A stretch of DNA of 47,418 nt from CG-Epi1 sp964634895 (GCA_964634895.1 CAZWJS010000007.1:1-47418); one strand, 5' to 3'; numbered from the stretch's first letter, positions 1-9,236 are shown. The notes: a model not told the origin generated them from the sequence alone. A program made the numbers and translations.

Positions 1-8
1 GATTCAAT

Positions 9-200
9 ATGGTAAAATACGTTTGTCACAATTGTGATATGTCTGTTTCAGGATTAAACTGTGGAACATGTGGTAATGAATTAGTCCATGACACTATTAC
101 AAAGGATGATGGAACCACGGTAGATGTTTCTAAATGTCCTTCAGGATGTGGAAAAATTAAATCACCAATGTGTTGCGGCAATGATATGCACAACCATTAG
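9..200 (+). CDS. Small zinc-binding protein, archaeal type (63 aa)
   Basis: The protein has two groups of zinc ligands: C6 and C9 with C18 and C21, then a C-terminal cluster C43, C47, C55 and C56 followed by His residues. The segment between them contains KDDGTTVDVSKCPSGCGK. I recognise the overall pattern (CxxC, GTCG, DG-V-V, KSPMCCG) as like small zinc proteins found in several archaeal groups, but know no assigned function. It is too short for a catalytic domain; a structural or metal-binding role is the simplest inference. It ends in a 4-base convergent overlap with the cupin gene. The start is only eight bases from the window edge, so its promoter is not visible and a slightly longer upstream start cannot be excluded. 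Confidence 0.8.
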   Translation: MVKYVCHNCDMSVSGLNCGTCGNELVHDTITKDDGTTVDVSKCPSGCGKIKSPMCCGNDMHNH

Positions 201-514
201 TTTCTGACTGCATCTAAACTAACTACTGGTTCACTACCAACAACTTCAGCTGAATGCATAGCTCCAGCTGGAACCTCTATCCAATCTCCAGGACCTAAAT
301 CAACAAACTGACCATGCATTCCCATTCTGAAAGTACCTGATAATACTGCATCAATTTTTGCTATGCTATGGCTATGATCTCCAAAATAGGTTCCAGGCCC
401 ATACGTGTAACGACTCACACTGTAACCTTTAGACTGCAATATTTCCCTCAATGAATCTTCCGTGAGATCACCATCAACAGGCGAATCCCATCGACGGACA
501 ACTATCTCTGTCAT
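197..514 (-). CDS. Cupin-domain protein (105 aa)
   Basis: A small single-domain cupin. The beta-barrel motif reads GTYFGDHSHSIAKIDAVLSG in the middle of the protein, with paired histidines (HSH) where metal ligands usually sit, followed by the second half DLGPGDWIEVPAGAMHSAEV, whose PAGAMH supplies the last expected His. It is probably a metal-binding cupin of unknown substrate; the family includes isomerases, dioxygenases and sensors, so nothing more specific is justified. Its ATG overlaps the stop codon of the AAA+ gene upstream by one base (TAATG), so the two are very likely cotranscribed and translationally coupled. Confidence 0.85.
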   Translation of the reverse strand: MTEIVVRRWDSPVDGDLTEDSLREILQSKGYSVSRYTYGPGTYFGDHSHSIAKIDAVLSGTFRMGMHGQFVDLGPGDWIEVPAGAMHSAEVVGSEPVVSLDAVRN

Positions 515-3500
515 TAGAATAAACTTAAGCTATCCGAATTAGCCATTCTATCTAATGTCTCAGTAACCATTGAATCGGGACCAAGAACTTCTTTAGCCTT
601 TAAGAACATACATCGAATTTCATTTCTTTCAAGACCCTCTAGTGAAGGCATGATATTTGATCTTATAACTTTATCCAAGGCAAGCTCAGGTCCGTACTTT
701 TGGATAGAATTAAAAATAGTTACCATTGAATCTATTAACAAGGCAGGCCCTATCTTACGGAATGTACGAACTCCAAGAGCAGCTTCCTCTCCTCTTTTAG
801 GGGGCTCATCGGGTGCTAAGAATTTGACTAATTTTTCATGACAATTATACATATGGCCATCGTCATCATAGAAATCAAACTTTCTGCTTGGGAAATGCTT
901 ACACTTTTCTCCAAACTTCCACAAAATATCACCCTCGGGCCTCTCAGGGACTAATCCCAATTTTTTCAATTTGAAATAAACAAAAACGGGCATGCGATTG
1001 TATTCATCATCAGGTAATGGCAACCCAATTTCAACGAATGCAAAACGGCGCATTAATGCAAAACCAACATTAAACAAAGTATTCTTATCCTGTGTATTCA
1101 TCGTACCTATTATTCTAAACTCAGGTGGCATCATAAATGGAGCTCCACCTGTCTCCTTGTGGGTTAATAATGGCTGCTTATCTCTATATTCAAAAACTGT
1201 AAACAATTTACCAAAAGCTTCATCAATATTCGCTCTATTAAACTCATCAATAACTAAATAATGTGGTTTTCCTCTTTCACGAATAGAGTGTTCACATAAC
1301 TTTGCGGCTTCAGCAACATATCCATCCTTGAAATAATATCCGCCCGAATCATCGGGAGATATACCACCTATAACATCAAAATTAGACCATTCTGCATTAG
1401 CCGTTACAATTGTATAATTTGGAGCCTTACTACCATTAGGTTGATCAATCTCTCCACATAATTTTGTTAATAATATATTAGATAATGCAGTCTTTCCCGT
1501 CCCAGGTTCACCAAACAACATAATATTCTTTCCTGATGTTAGATGAGTGATGACCTCATCGACAGTATCTCTTGTTGTTGAATAAGCTTCAGCAATCTCC
1601 TCGAACTTAACATTATAATCAACATCTATAGCTGGTCTAATCTCAACTGATTGGTCAACCTTATCCATCATAGTTTTCTCAACAAGTTCAATATCAGGTG
1701 TATGTTCAGTTGTATGTTTTAACTCAATTTGAAATTCTTCCCCATATTCCTGCATAAGAAATTCCATTGCTGAGTCCACCGACCATTCTGGCATGGCTGA
1801 TTGCTGCCCTGGAACAGTTGGAGTAAAAGGATCTTGCCTATTTGGCATTGCCGCATCACTAGCTAATGACATTTCCCTCAATTTCTGTGAACCAAACTTG
1901 TAAAATAACCAAAATCCAATTGCCGTTACAAAAGCTGAGAGGACCAAATTAAATTGTGAATCTGTATCTTCGGGCCATTTTGCATCATTACCACCTAAGA
2001 TCACTGGCGTTATAAATGTGCCAAATAGAGCAAATATACCTGCTGCAAATATTCCAAAGTAAGCCACACCCATTGACCCTGGATCACCACGCCTCTTCCT
2101 GTAAAAAGAAATCATACCCAGTGTTGTAATTCCTAAAGCCATAACAGTTAATGTAGTATCATTCTCATCCATACCCAAACCACCATCATCTGTAGTTAGA
2201 ACATTATAAACTAGAATCAAAAATTGAAGGACTAAACCAGATATAATCATAGAAAAATACTTAGCTTCATCGATATCGTTTATTCTTGTATTAGACACTA
2301 ACCAATTTCCAACGCCAATAAAAAGAAACGAAGCTGCCATGAGAAGAATCATATTATCTCCACCCTGAAGATATAAAGGAATAACTGACATGTTTCTATA
2401 TCCTAAAGTTTGACAAGGAGAACGCTGATCTTCTGGGAGATTAAGGGTCATTTCTTCAAGCTCAGAACGGCTATACTCAGCTTCACAAATTAGATAAGGG
2501 CCTTGGGCATAATTCAAGAAAATCGAAGAAAGTAGAAGGGCTGCAGCTACAATAAAAAGATAAAAAGTAGCTGAAGGAGGATCCTCAAGTGGCCTACCTA
2601 AAGAAGTCCTCGTTAACAAAACACTTGTTGATACAATCAGACCTATTGTACAAACAAGTCCAACAGTAAGAGTCAAAGGATAAATCAATTGATTCATGAG
2701 ACCGCCATAAAATAAAAATAAAAGTAGCTGTAAACCACCAAAAACTGCAATTGGGTTAATTATAGAAGTATTATCTAATAAATTGAAAAAATAGAAAATG
2801 CAAATAATTAAGAAGACATTTAAACCGAAGAAGATGAGTCCGCTGCCCCAACTCATATTCACCATGCAACCAAATCTTTCATCATTGTCAACAGTCCCAT
2901 TTTGATTTATATCTGTCACAAACATATCCCGACCATCTACATTTACAGAAAACTCAGAATATCTCTGACCGTCCCAAATTTCACAATTAAATGGCTCTCC
3001 ACTAAATGGTTCCGAGACCCCAGTTCCTATCCTAATCCCACCCTTATAATATGGAGTTGTTGGTTGGTAACCATCTGAGGATTCGTCTGTTGGGCCTGGT
3101 ACTGTAGTAACTGCTAAACCAATCACTGCAAAAAAAAGCAAAATAGATACTACTACTAAGACCAATGGTGCTTTATAATTGATTTTTCCATTGGTTTTGA
3201 ATATAGCGTCTAAGCCAGACGTCATCTTAGTAAAATTAGAACCCAAATTAGATATTGAAGTGAAGAAACCTAAGAAGAATGAACTCAGTCCAGATTTTTT
3301 ATCTTCTGATGAAACTTCAGTAGCTTCAAGCATTTCTTCCAAGGCTTTTTCCTCATCCGTTGAATCAGATGCATCAGTAACTGATTCTGAACTAGGCTCT
3401 TCAACAGAACTAGAAACAGATGAATCATCCTTTGCGAGTTCTGGTTCAACTTTATCTTCTATAGAGGAGTCTTCTACAATTGGCTCCTCTGCTTGACCTC

Positions 3501-3591
3501 CAACATCGCCCTCCAAGTCAGAACCACAAATAGCACAAGAAGTTTCACTGTCCTGTTCCTCCTCATACTGACAAACAGGACACACTTTCAT
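514..3591 (-). CDS. Membrane-bound McrB-like AAA+ ATPase with N-terminal zinc ribbon (1025 aa)
   Basis: The domain order is unusual. Residues 1-25 form a zinc ribbon (CPVC at 4-7, CAIC at 19-22). Residues 30-100 are an acidic, Ser/Glu-rich linker. About ten membrane segments lie between residues 142 and 565, beginning APLVLVVVSILLFFAVIGLA. The AAA+ module is at about 655-1000: Walker A GEPGTGKT (694-701), Walker B LVIDEF (779-784), sensor 1 IGTMNT (828-833) and an arginine pair at 848-849. The IDEFNRANIDEAFGKLF and IIGTMNTQDK segments resemble McrB/AAA_5 ATPases (the McrBC and MoxR-type branch) rather than proteasomal or FtsH ATPases. No McrC nuclease or VWA partner is seen here. The ATPase would face the cytoplasm if the ribbon and AAA+ ends are on the same side. 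It is divergent from the Gre-domain gene and overlaps the cupin gene downstream. Substrate unknown. Confidence 0.85.
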   Translation of the reverse strand: MKVCPVCQYEEEQDSETSCAICGSDLEGDVGGQAEEPIVEDSSIEDKVEPELAKDDSSVSSSVEEPSSESVTDASDSTDEEKALEEMLEATEVSSEDKKSGLSSFFLGFFTSISNLGSNFTKMTSGLDAIFKTNGKINYKAPLVLVVVSILLFFAVIGLAVTTVPGPTDESSDGYQPTTPYYKGGIRIGTGVSEPFSGEPFNCEIWDGQRYSEFSVNVDGRDMFVTDINQNGTVDNDERFGCMVNMSWGSGLIFFGLNVFLIICIFYFFNLLDNTSIINPIAVFGGLQLLLFLFYGGLMNQLIYPLTLTVGLVCTIGLIVSTSVLLTRTSLGRPLEDPPSATFYLFIVAAALLLSSIFLNYAQGPYLICEAEYSRSELEEMTLNLPEDQRSPCQTLGYRNMSVIPLYLQGGDNMILLMAASFLFIGVGNWLVSNTRINDIDEAKYFSMIISGLVLQFLILVYNVLTTDDGGLGMDENDTTLTVMALGITTLGMISFYRKRRGDPGSMGVAYFGIFAAGIFALFGTFITPVILGGNDAKWPEDTDSQFNLVLSAFVTAIGFWLFYKFGSQKLREMSLASDAAMPNRQDPFTPTVPGQQSAMPEWSVDSAMEFLMQEYGEEFQIELKHTTEHTPDIELVEKTMMDKVDQSVEIRPAIDVDYNVKFEEIAEAYSTTRDTVDEVITHLTSGKNIMLFGEPGTGKTALSNILLTKLCGEIDQPNGSKAPNYTIVTANAEWSNFDVIGGISPDDSGGYYFKDGYVAEAAKLCEHSIRERGKPHYLVIDEFNRANIDEAFGKLFTVFEYRDKQPLLTHKETGGAPFMMPPEFRIIGTMNTQDKNTLFNVGFALMRRFAFVEIGLPLPDDEYNRMPVFVYFKLKKLGLVPERPEGDILWKFGEKCKHFPSRKFDFYDDDGHMYNCHEKLVKFLAPDEPPKRGEEAALGVRTFRKIGPALLIDSMVTIFNSIQKYGPELALDKVIRSNIMPSLEGLERNEIRCMFLKAKEVLGPDSMVTETLDRMANSDSLSLF

Positions 3592-3677
3592 GATTGTTCA
3601 CTAAATCATGCCATTAAAATGTTAACTGAAAGAAAAAAATGGCGAAAGTTTATATTTTTAAGATGAAAAAAGAGTTA

Positions 3678-3687
3678 ACTTTAAATA
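3678..3687 (+). promoter_or_regulatory. TATA-like box of the Gre-domain gene
   Basis: ACTTTAAATA lies 25 bases before the ATG at 3712, the spacing expected for a leaderless or near-leaderless archaeal transcript. The identical decamer precedes the gar1-like gene at 42054-42063, which supports it as the local promoter consensus (BRE plus TATA). Confidence 0.65.
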
Positions 3688-3711
3688 GAAGGTCCAAAGA
3701 AAAGTAGTCCC

Positions 3712-6084
3712 ATGAAAGAACAGCTCCAGCAGATACAGGCAGTTGCAATAGTTACTTTCTTTTGTGTTTTGATTTCAATACATAGTACAGGAGATTATGG
3801 ACAATGGTTTGTAATATCTGGTACAAACGAAGATGTTGAACCTTTATCAGGAAACACAACAAGTGTTAATTCGTTTACCTATACCTATTACCTAGATCAA
3901 TATACATTATCAGATACATCTGGAAAGAATGATAATGTACAATATGAAAATAGTAATTGTGGATATTGTATCAACAAAATTGAAGCTGCGAAAAATGTTA
4001 AACTTCTGGCATATGGAACTGCTGTTATTTCATTAATTGTAGCATACATGGCTAAAAACTCAATTGATAGTCTACATAATAAAAATCTGAAAAGGGCTCT
4101 TAAAAATCTAAAATATGTTTCAATACTCGTTTTAATGATTGGATTATTAGCTACCTTTTTCTTCTACACAAGCTGGCCTGAAGCAATTATACAAGATGAG
4201 GTAGTTGGTGTAACAAATATAGAAGAAGAAGAAGAAGAGGCTCAACTTGGATGTATCAAAAACATTTTAAATTTTTATGGAAGCGGGAATTGTGAAGAAT
4301 ATATACAAGTCGAATCGGGTGCTGCTGACAGAGTTGATAATAGATTATCGCCTGTTGAATGGACACCAGGTATTGGATTCTTTATAGTATTACTTGGGTC
4401 TTTAGTAACTGGTGGGGGGACCCTGTACATATTGGGCAATATTGATGAAGAATGGAAGGCAGTGATAAAGAAACAAGAACTAATTGAGAGACAACAAGAA
4501 ATCCAAAAAGGTGAAATGAATAAAAATGAAGAGTTGTTAAAAGAATTCGACCAGACTGAACAAAAATTAAAACAAGCTGAGAAAACAATTGAAGACGTAA
4601 GAGTTGCTACAAAAGACATTGATTACGACGGCATAGAAGATTTGGAAGGTGAATTGGATCGTTTGACAGCCCTTAATCAAAGCGTCAATACATTAAACAG
4701 TTCATTGGAAGGCAAATTGAAAATGGCCAGATTAGCCACATCAGATGTAGAAAAGCGCGCTAGAATGGCTGAAAAGGAATTGAATGAGGATTTGGCAGCC
4801 AAAACAAATCTCGAAAATGAAATTGAAAATTTGCGTGATAAACATGAGAATGACATGCGCCTTAGTGACAGAATGACTAGAGAAATAGGTTCACTAAGGC
4901 AAATGAGTGAAGAAGCTGAAGAAAGAGCTGGTAAAGCTGAGAAACAACTTAAAATTGAGAAACCTGAAACTGTTAGTGCTCTTGAGTCCTATGACTCAGT
5001 TAAGGCGGCTCATGACAAAACCGTAGAGGAAAAGAATAATCTCGAAAAAGAAATAATGGATTTAGAGCAACAAACACTAGAAGCTAATGAAAGAGAAAAA
5101 TCAGCTCTCACCGAAAGGAAAGATGCTGCACAAAGAAGAAAAGAATTAGATCGGGAAGTGAAATTAATGGAGAAAAACAAAAAACGTTTGAATGATAAGT
5201 TTACTACTTTGACCTCTAACTTAGAAAAAGCAAAAAAAGATTTAGCTGGCGCAAGAGAAAAAGCTGCAGTTACTCTTAGTGAGTTGGATTTAGAAAGGGA
5301 GACAATAGTAGAACTCCAACAAGAGACTGAGAAGCATAGGCAAAAAGAGGGTGAGATAATAGGACTGACGGATTCCTTAAAAGAATTACAAGGTCAAGTT
5401 GATGAACAGAATCAAACAAACAAAGGAATAGAAAGCGATTTGAAAGAAGAAGTTGATAGAAAGAAGAAAACACAAAAAGATTTAGACACACTAGAGAAAG
5501 CATCAAAACAAGTAAGTAAAGTCATGGAAAGTCTAAAGAAGCAATTTGATACGGCAAAAAATGAATTGAATATCGCTGTTGAAGAAAGAAATAAGGCTGA
5601 ACGTTTGCTTGAAACTGAACGAGATGAACACGAAAAATTAAGAGAGGATCTTGAATTTTTACAAAACAATACGATAGGCAGTGAAGAAGACACAGAAAGA
5701 AAAGTCAAAGCAATGGGAATTGAAAGTTCAAAAGCAACAGAACAAACCAGAGAAATGAGTGAAGAAGCTGATGAACTAATTTCATCGAATGATGACTTAA
5801 AAGAAAAAATAAAAGAAGCTAGAATAGATAGCATTGAAACTGCAAAAAATGAACCTAAAGAAAGTGCTGATGGATCTGCTACTATAGGATCTAGTTTAAT
5901 TGTTAAAAATTTAACCAAGGAAACTGAACATAATTTCGAACTTGTTAACCCTGATCAAGCAGATATACCGAATGGTAAAATTCCCCTAACAAACCCTATC
6001 GGGAAATCTCTTGAAGGGGCTAAAGAAGGAGATGAAGTTAAAGTTGGACCCACGACTTTCAAAGTCATCAAGCTAAATAACTAG
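3712..6084 (+). CDS. Membrane-anchored coiled-coil protein with C-terminal GreA/GreB domain (790 aa)
   Basis: Membrane segments lie at about residues 8-24, 97-113, 134-153 and 220-242. A very long charged heptad-type helix follows, about residues 245-705, rich in Glu, Lys and Leu and nearly free of Pro and Gly. The last 70 residues (721-790; bases 5872-6081) read as the FKBP-like C-terminal domain of GreA/GreB: LVNPDQADIPNGKIPLTNPI then GKSLEGAKEGDEVKV correspond to the family pattern V-PDEAD---GKIS--SPIG-ALLG---GDEVEV. In bacterial GreA this domain docks on RNA polymerase and a short N-terminal coiled coil enters the secondary channel. Here the coiled coil is several times longer and tethered to the membrane, so transcript-cleavage activity should not be assumed. 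The domain identity is a strong motif match; the role is unknown. The start is supported by the TATA box 25 bases upstream. Confidence 0.85.
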   Translation: MKEQLQQIQAVAIVTFFCVLISIHSTGDYGQWFVISGTNEDVEPLSGNTTSVNSFTYTYYLDQYTLSDTSGKNDNVQYENSNCGYCINKIEAAKNVKLLAYGTAVISLIVAYMAKNSIDSLHNKNLKRALKNLKYVSILVLMIGLLATFFFYTSWPEAIIQDEVVGVTNIEEEEEEAQLGCIKNILNFYGSGNCEEYIQVESGAADRVDNRLSPVEWTPGIGFFIVLLGSLVTGGGTLYILGNIDEEWKAVIKKQELIERQQEIQKGEMNKNEELLKEFDQTEQKLKQAEKTIEDVRVATKDIDYDGIEDLEGELDRLTALNQSVNTLNSSLEGKLKMARLATSDVEKRARMAEKELNEDLAAKTNLENEIENLRDKHENDMRLSDRMTREIGSLRQMSEEAEERAGKAEKQLKIEKPETVSALESYDSVKAAHDKTVEEKNNLEKEIMDLEQQTLEANEREKSALTERKDAAQRRKELDREVKLMEKNKKRLNDKFTTLTSNLEKAKKDLAGAREKAAVTLSELDLERETIVELQQETEKHRQKEGEIIGLTDSLKELQGQVDEQNQTNKGIESDLKEEVDRKKKTQKDLDTLEKASKQVSKVMESLKKQFDTAKNELNIAVEERNKAERLLETERDEHEKLREDLEFLQNNTIGSEEDTERKVKAMGIESSKATEQTREMSEEADELISSNDDLKEKIKEARIDSIETAKNEPKESADGSATIGSSLIVKNLTKETEHNFELVNPDQADIPNGKIPLTNPIGKSLEGAKEGDEVKVGPTTFKVIKLNN

Positions 6085-7017
6085 TTAACCTATTCCAATT
6101 TCTTTAAGCCTTTTTTCAAGGTAATAGCCTGCATCCATACTTGGATATTTTGATTTTCCGCCTGTAAGAGCAATGCAAGATGGAATTGGTGATAAATCGA
6201 TATCTTTTCGTGGATGAACAAAAAAAGGCATAGAAAAACGCTTTTCTTTAATCTCGGGAGGATTAATTACCCTGTGTGTCGTACTTCTAAACATACCATT
6301 AGTTATATTTTGTATCATATCTCCTGAATCAACAATAACATACTCACTTCCAGTCTCTACAGATAACCATTCTCCATTTCTCTGTAATAATTCTAAACCT
6401 CGTGCTGTAGAACTACAAAGCAGTGTTATTAAATTTATATCTTCATGAGAGCCTGAACGGATGCTATCCTCTGGAGAATCATCACCAATAGGAGGATAAT
6501 GAATAATACGTAAAATTGTATCGCTACCATGTGTCATATCTGTGAAGAAGTTCTCTGCTTGACCTATATAACAGGCGCAGCATTCAAGTAAAATGTGAGC
6601 CAAATTATCAAGTTTAGAAAATAGTGCTACAGAAAGTTCTCTAAAATCAGGAAGTTCGACAGGCCAAACATTAGGGCCATATGGGGAAGAATCATTATCT
6701 TCCCGAGCAATCATGTAAAATTCTTTCAAATCTGGTGCAGAGCTATCCTTAGCATGTTCAGTACCAAAACTTGTGTAACCCCTTTGCCTCATTATTTCAG
6801 GTCTCTCATAGGATTTTTTAGCAGAATTAGAAAGGCTAAAAAACGAATCTGCCGACAAATACATCTTATCTAAAAAATCCTCCCCTATCGTATGATTTTT
6901 CAAAGCAAAAAAACCAATATTTTCTAGAGCTGAACCCACACCCTCAATGAAAGACTTTTTCCTACTTTCTGAGAAAAAATCCCTTAAATCAACTATAGGA
7001 ATGCTACCATCACTCAT
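6085..7017 (-). CDS. 2-oxoglutarate/Fe(II)-dependent oxygenase, isopenicillin-N-synthase-like (310 aa)
   Basis: The protein has the two-domain layout of this family: the DIOX_N-like opening SIPIVDLRDFF at the N terminus and the double-stranded beta-helix core behind it. Iron ligands are visible as H191 and D193 (SHEDINL) and H248 (STTHRVINPP). R260 and S262 (KRFSMPFFVHP) form the RxS motif that binds 2-oxoglutarate. Length is typical (300-350 aa). Members hydroxylate or desaturate small molecules, or make ethylene; the substrate cannot be told from the sequence. It stands alone: its stop abuts that of the Gre-domain gene with no gap, and it diverges from the peptidase gene across 48 bases. 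Confidence 0.88.
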   Translation of the reverse strand: MSDGSIPIVDLRDFFSESRKKSFIEGVGSALENIGFFALKNHTIGEDFLDKMYLSADSFFSLSNSAKKSYERPEIMRQRGYTSFGTEHAKDSSAPDLKEFYMIAREDNDSSPYGPNVWPVELPDFRELSVALFSKLDNLAHILLECCACYIGQAENFFTDMTHGSDTILRIIHYPPIGDDSPEDSIRSGSHEDINLITLLCSSTARGLELLQRNGEWLSVETGSEYVIVDSGDMIQNITNGMFRSTTHRVINPPEIKEKRFSMPFFVHPRKDIDLSPIPSCIALTGGKSKYPSMDAGYYLEKRLKEIGIG

Positions 7018-7035
7018 AATACTCTATTAAAGAGA

Positions 7036-7045
7036 TTAAAATATA
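7036..7045. promoter_or_regulatory. AT element probably serving both divergent genes
   Basis: TTAAAATATA lies 21 bases before the ATG at 7066 and 19 bases before the ATG at 7017 on the other strand. It is the best TATA-like element of the 48-base divergent gap for the rightward gene. A weaker leftward candidate lies nearer the oxygenase start. Sharing by both directions is inferred from spacing only. Confidence 0.45.
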
Positions 7046-7065
7046 GCCACCCCTCATGGTATAAG

Positions 7066-8772
7066 ATGTCTTTAGCCCTCCCTAAGACCAGCAAAGAAAT
7101 GCAAGACTGGAAATGGACTGACTATGAGCCATTCTTTGAGTATTTACTCACACAAGAAATTAACTTAGAAAATATTGAATCATGGATGAAATATTGGTCA
7201 GATTTTAGCGAAATGATTGGAGAAGTAGGTACTGATGTTTATGTTTCCACAACTGTAGATACTACTGATGAAGAAGCAAAGAAAAGGTTTCATACCTTTT
7301 TAAAGGATATAAGTGAAAATGCCAGTACAAGAAATCAAAAACTGAAAAAGAAATTGCTTGAGACCGGAATTACACCTGATAATTTTAATATTCCATTAAG
7401 GGCTATAAAAAGTGAGGTCGAGCTATTTTGCGAGGAAAACTTACCACTGATGACAAAAGATAGTAAACTTTCAAAGGAATATGATGCTGTAATTGGTGCA
7501 CAAACAGTTGAATGGGAGGATAAAGAAATCACAATTACACAATTATCACCTATTCTTTTAGAAACTGATAGAGAAAGGCGCGAGAAAGCATGGAGATTAG
7601 CTGCAGAAAGAAGGCTAAAAGATAGAGATAAAATTAATAAAATATGGCAAAAAATCCTAAAGATAAGAATTCAGATTGCAAAAAATGCAGGTTATGATAA
7701 TTATAGAACATGGAGATGGGAATATCTTAAGAGATTTGACTACACACCAAAGGATTGTTTAGAATTTCACTCTGGAATAGAAAAAGTAGTAAAACCCTTT
7801 GTCAACAGACTAATTAAAGAGCGCAAGGAACAACTAGGTTTAGATGTTCTCAAACCATGGGATTTGAGTGTTGATACACTCAACAGAGACCCTTTGACAC
7901 CCTTTGAAAACGCTGCTGAATTAGAGGAAAAGTGTCACAACATTTTCAATGCCGTAGACAGTGATTTAGGAAGTCATTTCAATATAATGAGAGAACAAAA
8001 GTTACTTGATCTTGCAAACAGAAAAGGAAAGGCTCCTGGAGGTTATTGTACCGAATATTATTACCGCAGATTACCTTTCATATTCATGAATGCTGTAGGA
8101 ACACACAGTGATGTTCAAACTATGCTTCACGAAGGAGGCCACGCATTCCATGTATTTGAATCAGATCAACTGCCTTATTCATCCCAAAGAGAAGTTGGCA
8201 TGGAATTCGCTGAAGTAGCATCTATGTCAATGGAATTATTGGCTGCACCTTATATTACGAAAGAACATGGAGGATTTTACAATTCTAACGATGCAAAGCG
8301 TGCAAGAATAGAACATTTGGAGAAAACAATAATGTTTTGGCCTTATATGGCAGTAGTAGACGGATTCCAACATTGGGCATATACAAACCCAGAAGAAGCA
8401 ATGAATCCTGACAATTGTGATTTAGAATGGGCAAAACTTTGGAGAAGATTCCAAACGTTTGATGATTTAGATTCTAGTGAATTTGAAGATGTGATAGCAA
8501 CTGGATGGCACAACAAATTACACATATATCATGTCCCTTTTTACTATGTGGAATATGGGATGGCTCAATTAGGCGCTATACAAGTTTGGGGAAATGCACT
8601 GAAAAATCAGAAGGATGCTGTAGAAAAATATAGATATGCACTTAGTAAAGGAGGAAATGCAACATTGCCTGAATTGTTCGAAGCTGCAGGAGCTAAATTT
8701 GCGTTCGATGAAGATATGTTAACTTATGCAGTAAATTTGGTTGATAGCCAAATAAAGGAAATGAACCAATGA
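7066..8772 (+). CDS. pepF: M3 family oligoendopeptidase, PepF-like (568 aa)
   Basis: This is a zinc metallopeptidase of the M3B (oligoendopeptidase F) group. The catalytic motif MLHEGGHAFH puts HEGGH at residues 355-359, and the third zinc ligand is expected in the following helix (GMEFAEVASMSMELL), where a Glu is present. The rest is helical, as in the family, and the length matches PepF (560-600 aa). There is no signal peptide, so it should degrade oligopeptides in the cytoplasm, for example proteasome products or imported peptides. It heads a three-gene operon with a thioesterase and a DUF309 protein joined by 4-base and 1-base overlaps. Those partners do not suggest a peptide pathway, so their cotranscription may only reflect compactness. 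Confidence 0.93.
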   Translation: MSLALPKTSKEMQDWKWTDYEPFFEYLLTQEINLENIESWMKYWSDFSEMIGEVGTDVYVSTTVDTTDEEAKKRFHTFLKDISENASTRNQKLKKKLLETGITPDNFNIPLRAIKSEVELFCEENLPLMTKDSKLSKEYDAVIGAQTVEWEDKEITITQLSPILLETDRERREKAWRLAAERRLKDRDKINKIWQKILKIRIQIAKNAGYDNYRTWRWEYLKRFDYTPKDCLEFHSGIEKVVKPFVNRLIKERKEQLGLDVLKPWDLSVDTLNRDPLTPFENAAELEEKCHNIFNAVDSDLGSHFNIMREQKLLDLANRKGKAPGGYCTEYYYRRLPFIFMNAVGTHSDVQTMLHEGGHAFHVFESDQLPYSSQREVGMEFAEVASMSMELLAAPYITKEHGGFYNSNDAKRARIEHLEKTIMFWPYMAVVDGFQHWAYTNPEEAMNPDNCDLEWAKLWRRFQTFDDLDSSEFEDVIATGWHNKLHIYHVPFYYVEYGMAQLGAIQVWGNALKNQKDAVEKYRYALSKGGNATLPELFEAAGAKFAFDEDMLTYAVNLVDSQIKEMNQ

Positions 8773-9236
8773 ACAAGAAAGCAGTACAGGATGAATATGC
8801 ACCTAACTCTATTTGTTTTGGTTGTGGGCCCTCTAATAAAGAAGGGTTACAAATTAAATCATATCGAACAGAAGACGGATTAGAAATGGAATTTGAATGT
8901 GAAGAAAAACATCAAGCTTTCCCTGGTGTAATAAATGGAGGAGTCATTGGATCATTGATTGACTGTCATGGCAATTGGACTGCTGCGATTGCAATTATGG
9001 ACAAAAATGGATTTGATGAACCTCAATGTACTGTAACAGCTCAGTATGAAATAAAATTGAATAGACCAACGCCTTTTGGACCTAAACTAAAGCTGAAAAG
9101 TAGAGTTTTGGCATTACAAGAAAATAAAGCTGAAGTAATAATTGAATTAAAAGCTAATGAGAAAACGTGTGCAACAGGTCGTGGACTTTTTGTTGCAGTT
9201 AAAGAAGGTCATCCCGCATATCATCGCTGGCACTAA
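8769..9236 (+). CDS. Hotdog-fold thioesterase, PaaI-like (155 aa)
   Basis: The opening NSICFGCGPSNKEGLQIKS is the start typical of PaaI/THEM4-like hotdog proteins. AFPGVINGGVIGSLIDCHG is the central hotdog helix with the usual G-hinge. The family hydrolyses acyl-CoA thioesters in the cytoplasm; the acyl group cannot be predicted. The ATG overlaps the peptidase stop by four bases (ATGA) and the stop overlaps the next start by one (TAATG). Length is typical for a single hotdog unit with a short N-terminal extension. Confidence 0.87.
   Translation: MNKKAVQDEYAPNSICFGCGPSNKEGLQIKSYRTEDGLEMEFECEEKHQAFPGVINGGVIGSLIDCHGNWTAAIAIMDKNGFDEPQCTVTAQYEIKLNRPTPFGPKLKLKSRVLALQENKAEVIIELKANEKTCATGRGLFVAVKEGHPAYHRWH

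Noticed and set aside
4222..4242. A GAA repeat tract as a microsatellite
   Set aside because: It encodes a Glu run in the coiled-coil protein and is short; low-complexity coding sequence explains it.
5412..5918. A 168-codon minus-strand frame with a Ser/Phe-rich hydrophobic translation
   Set aside because: It is the reverse complement of the coiled-coil region, where Glu/Lys codons read as Phe/Leu/Ser.
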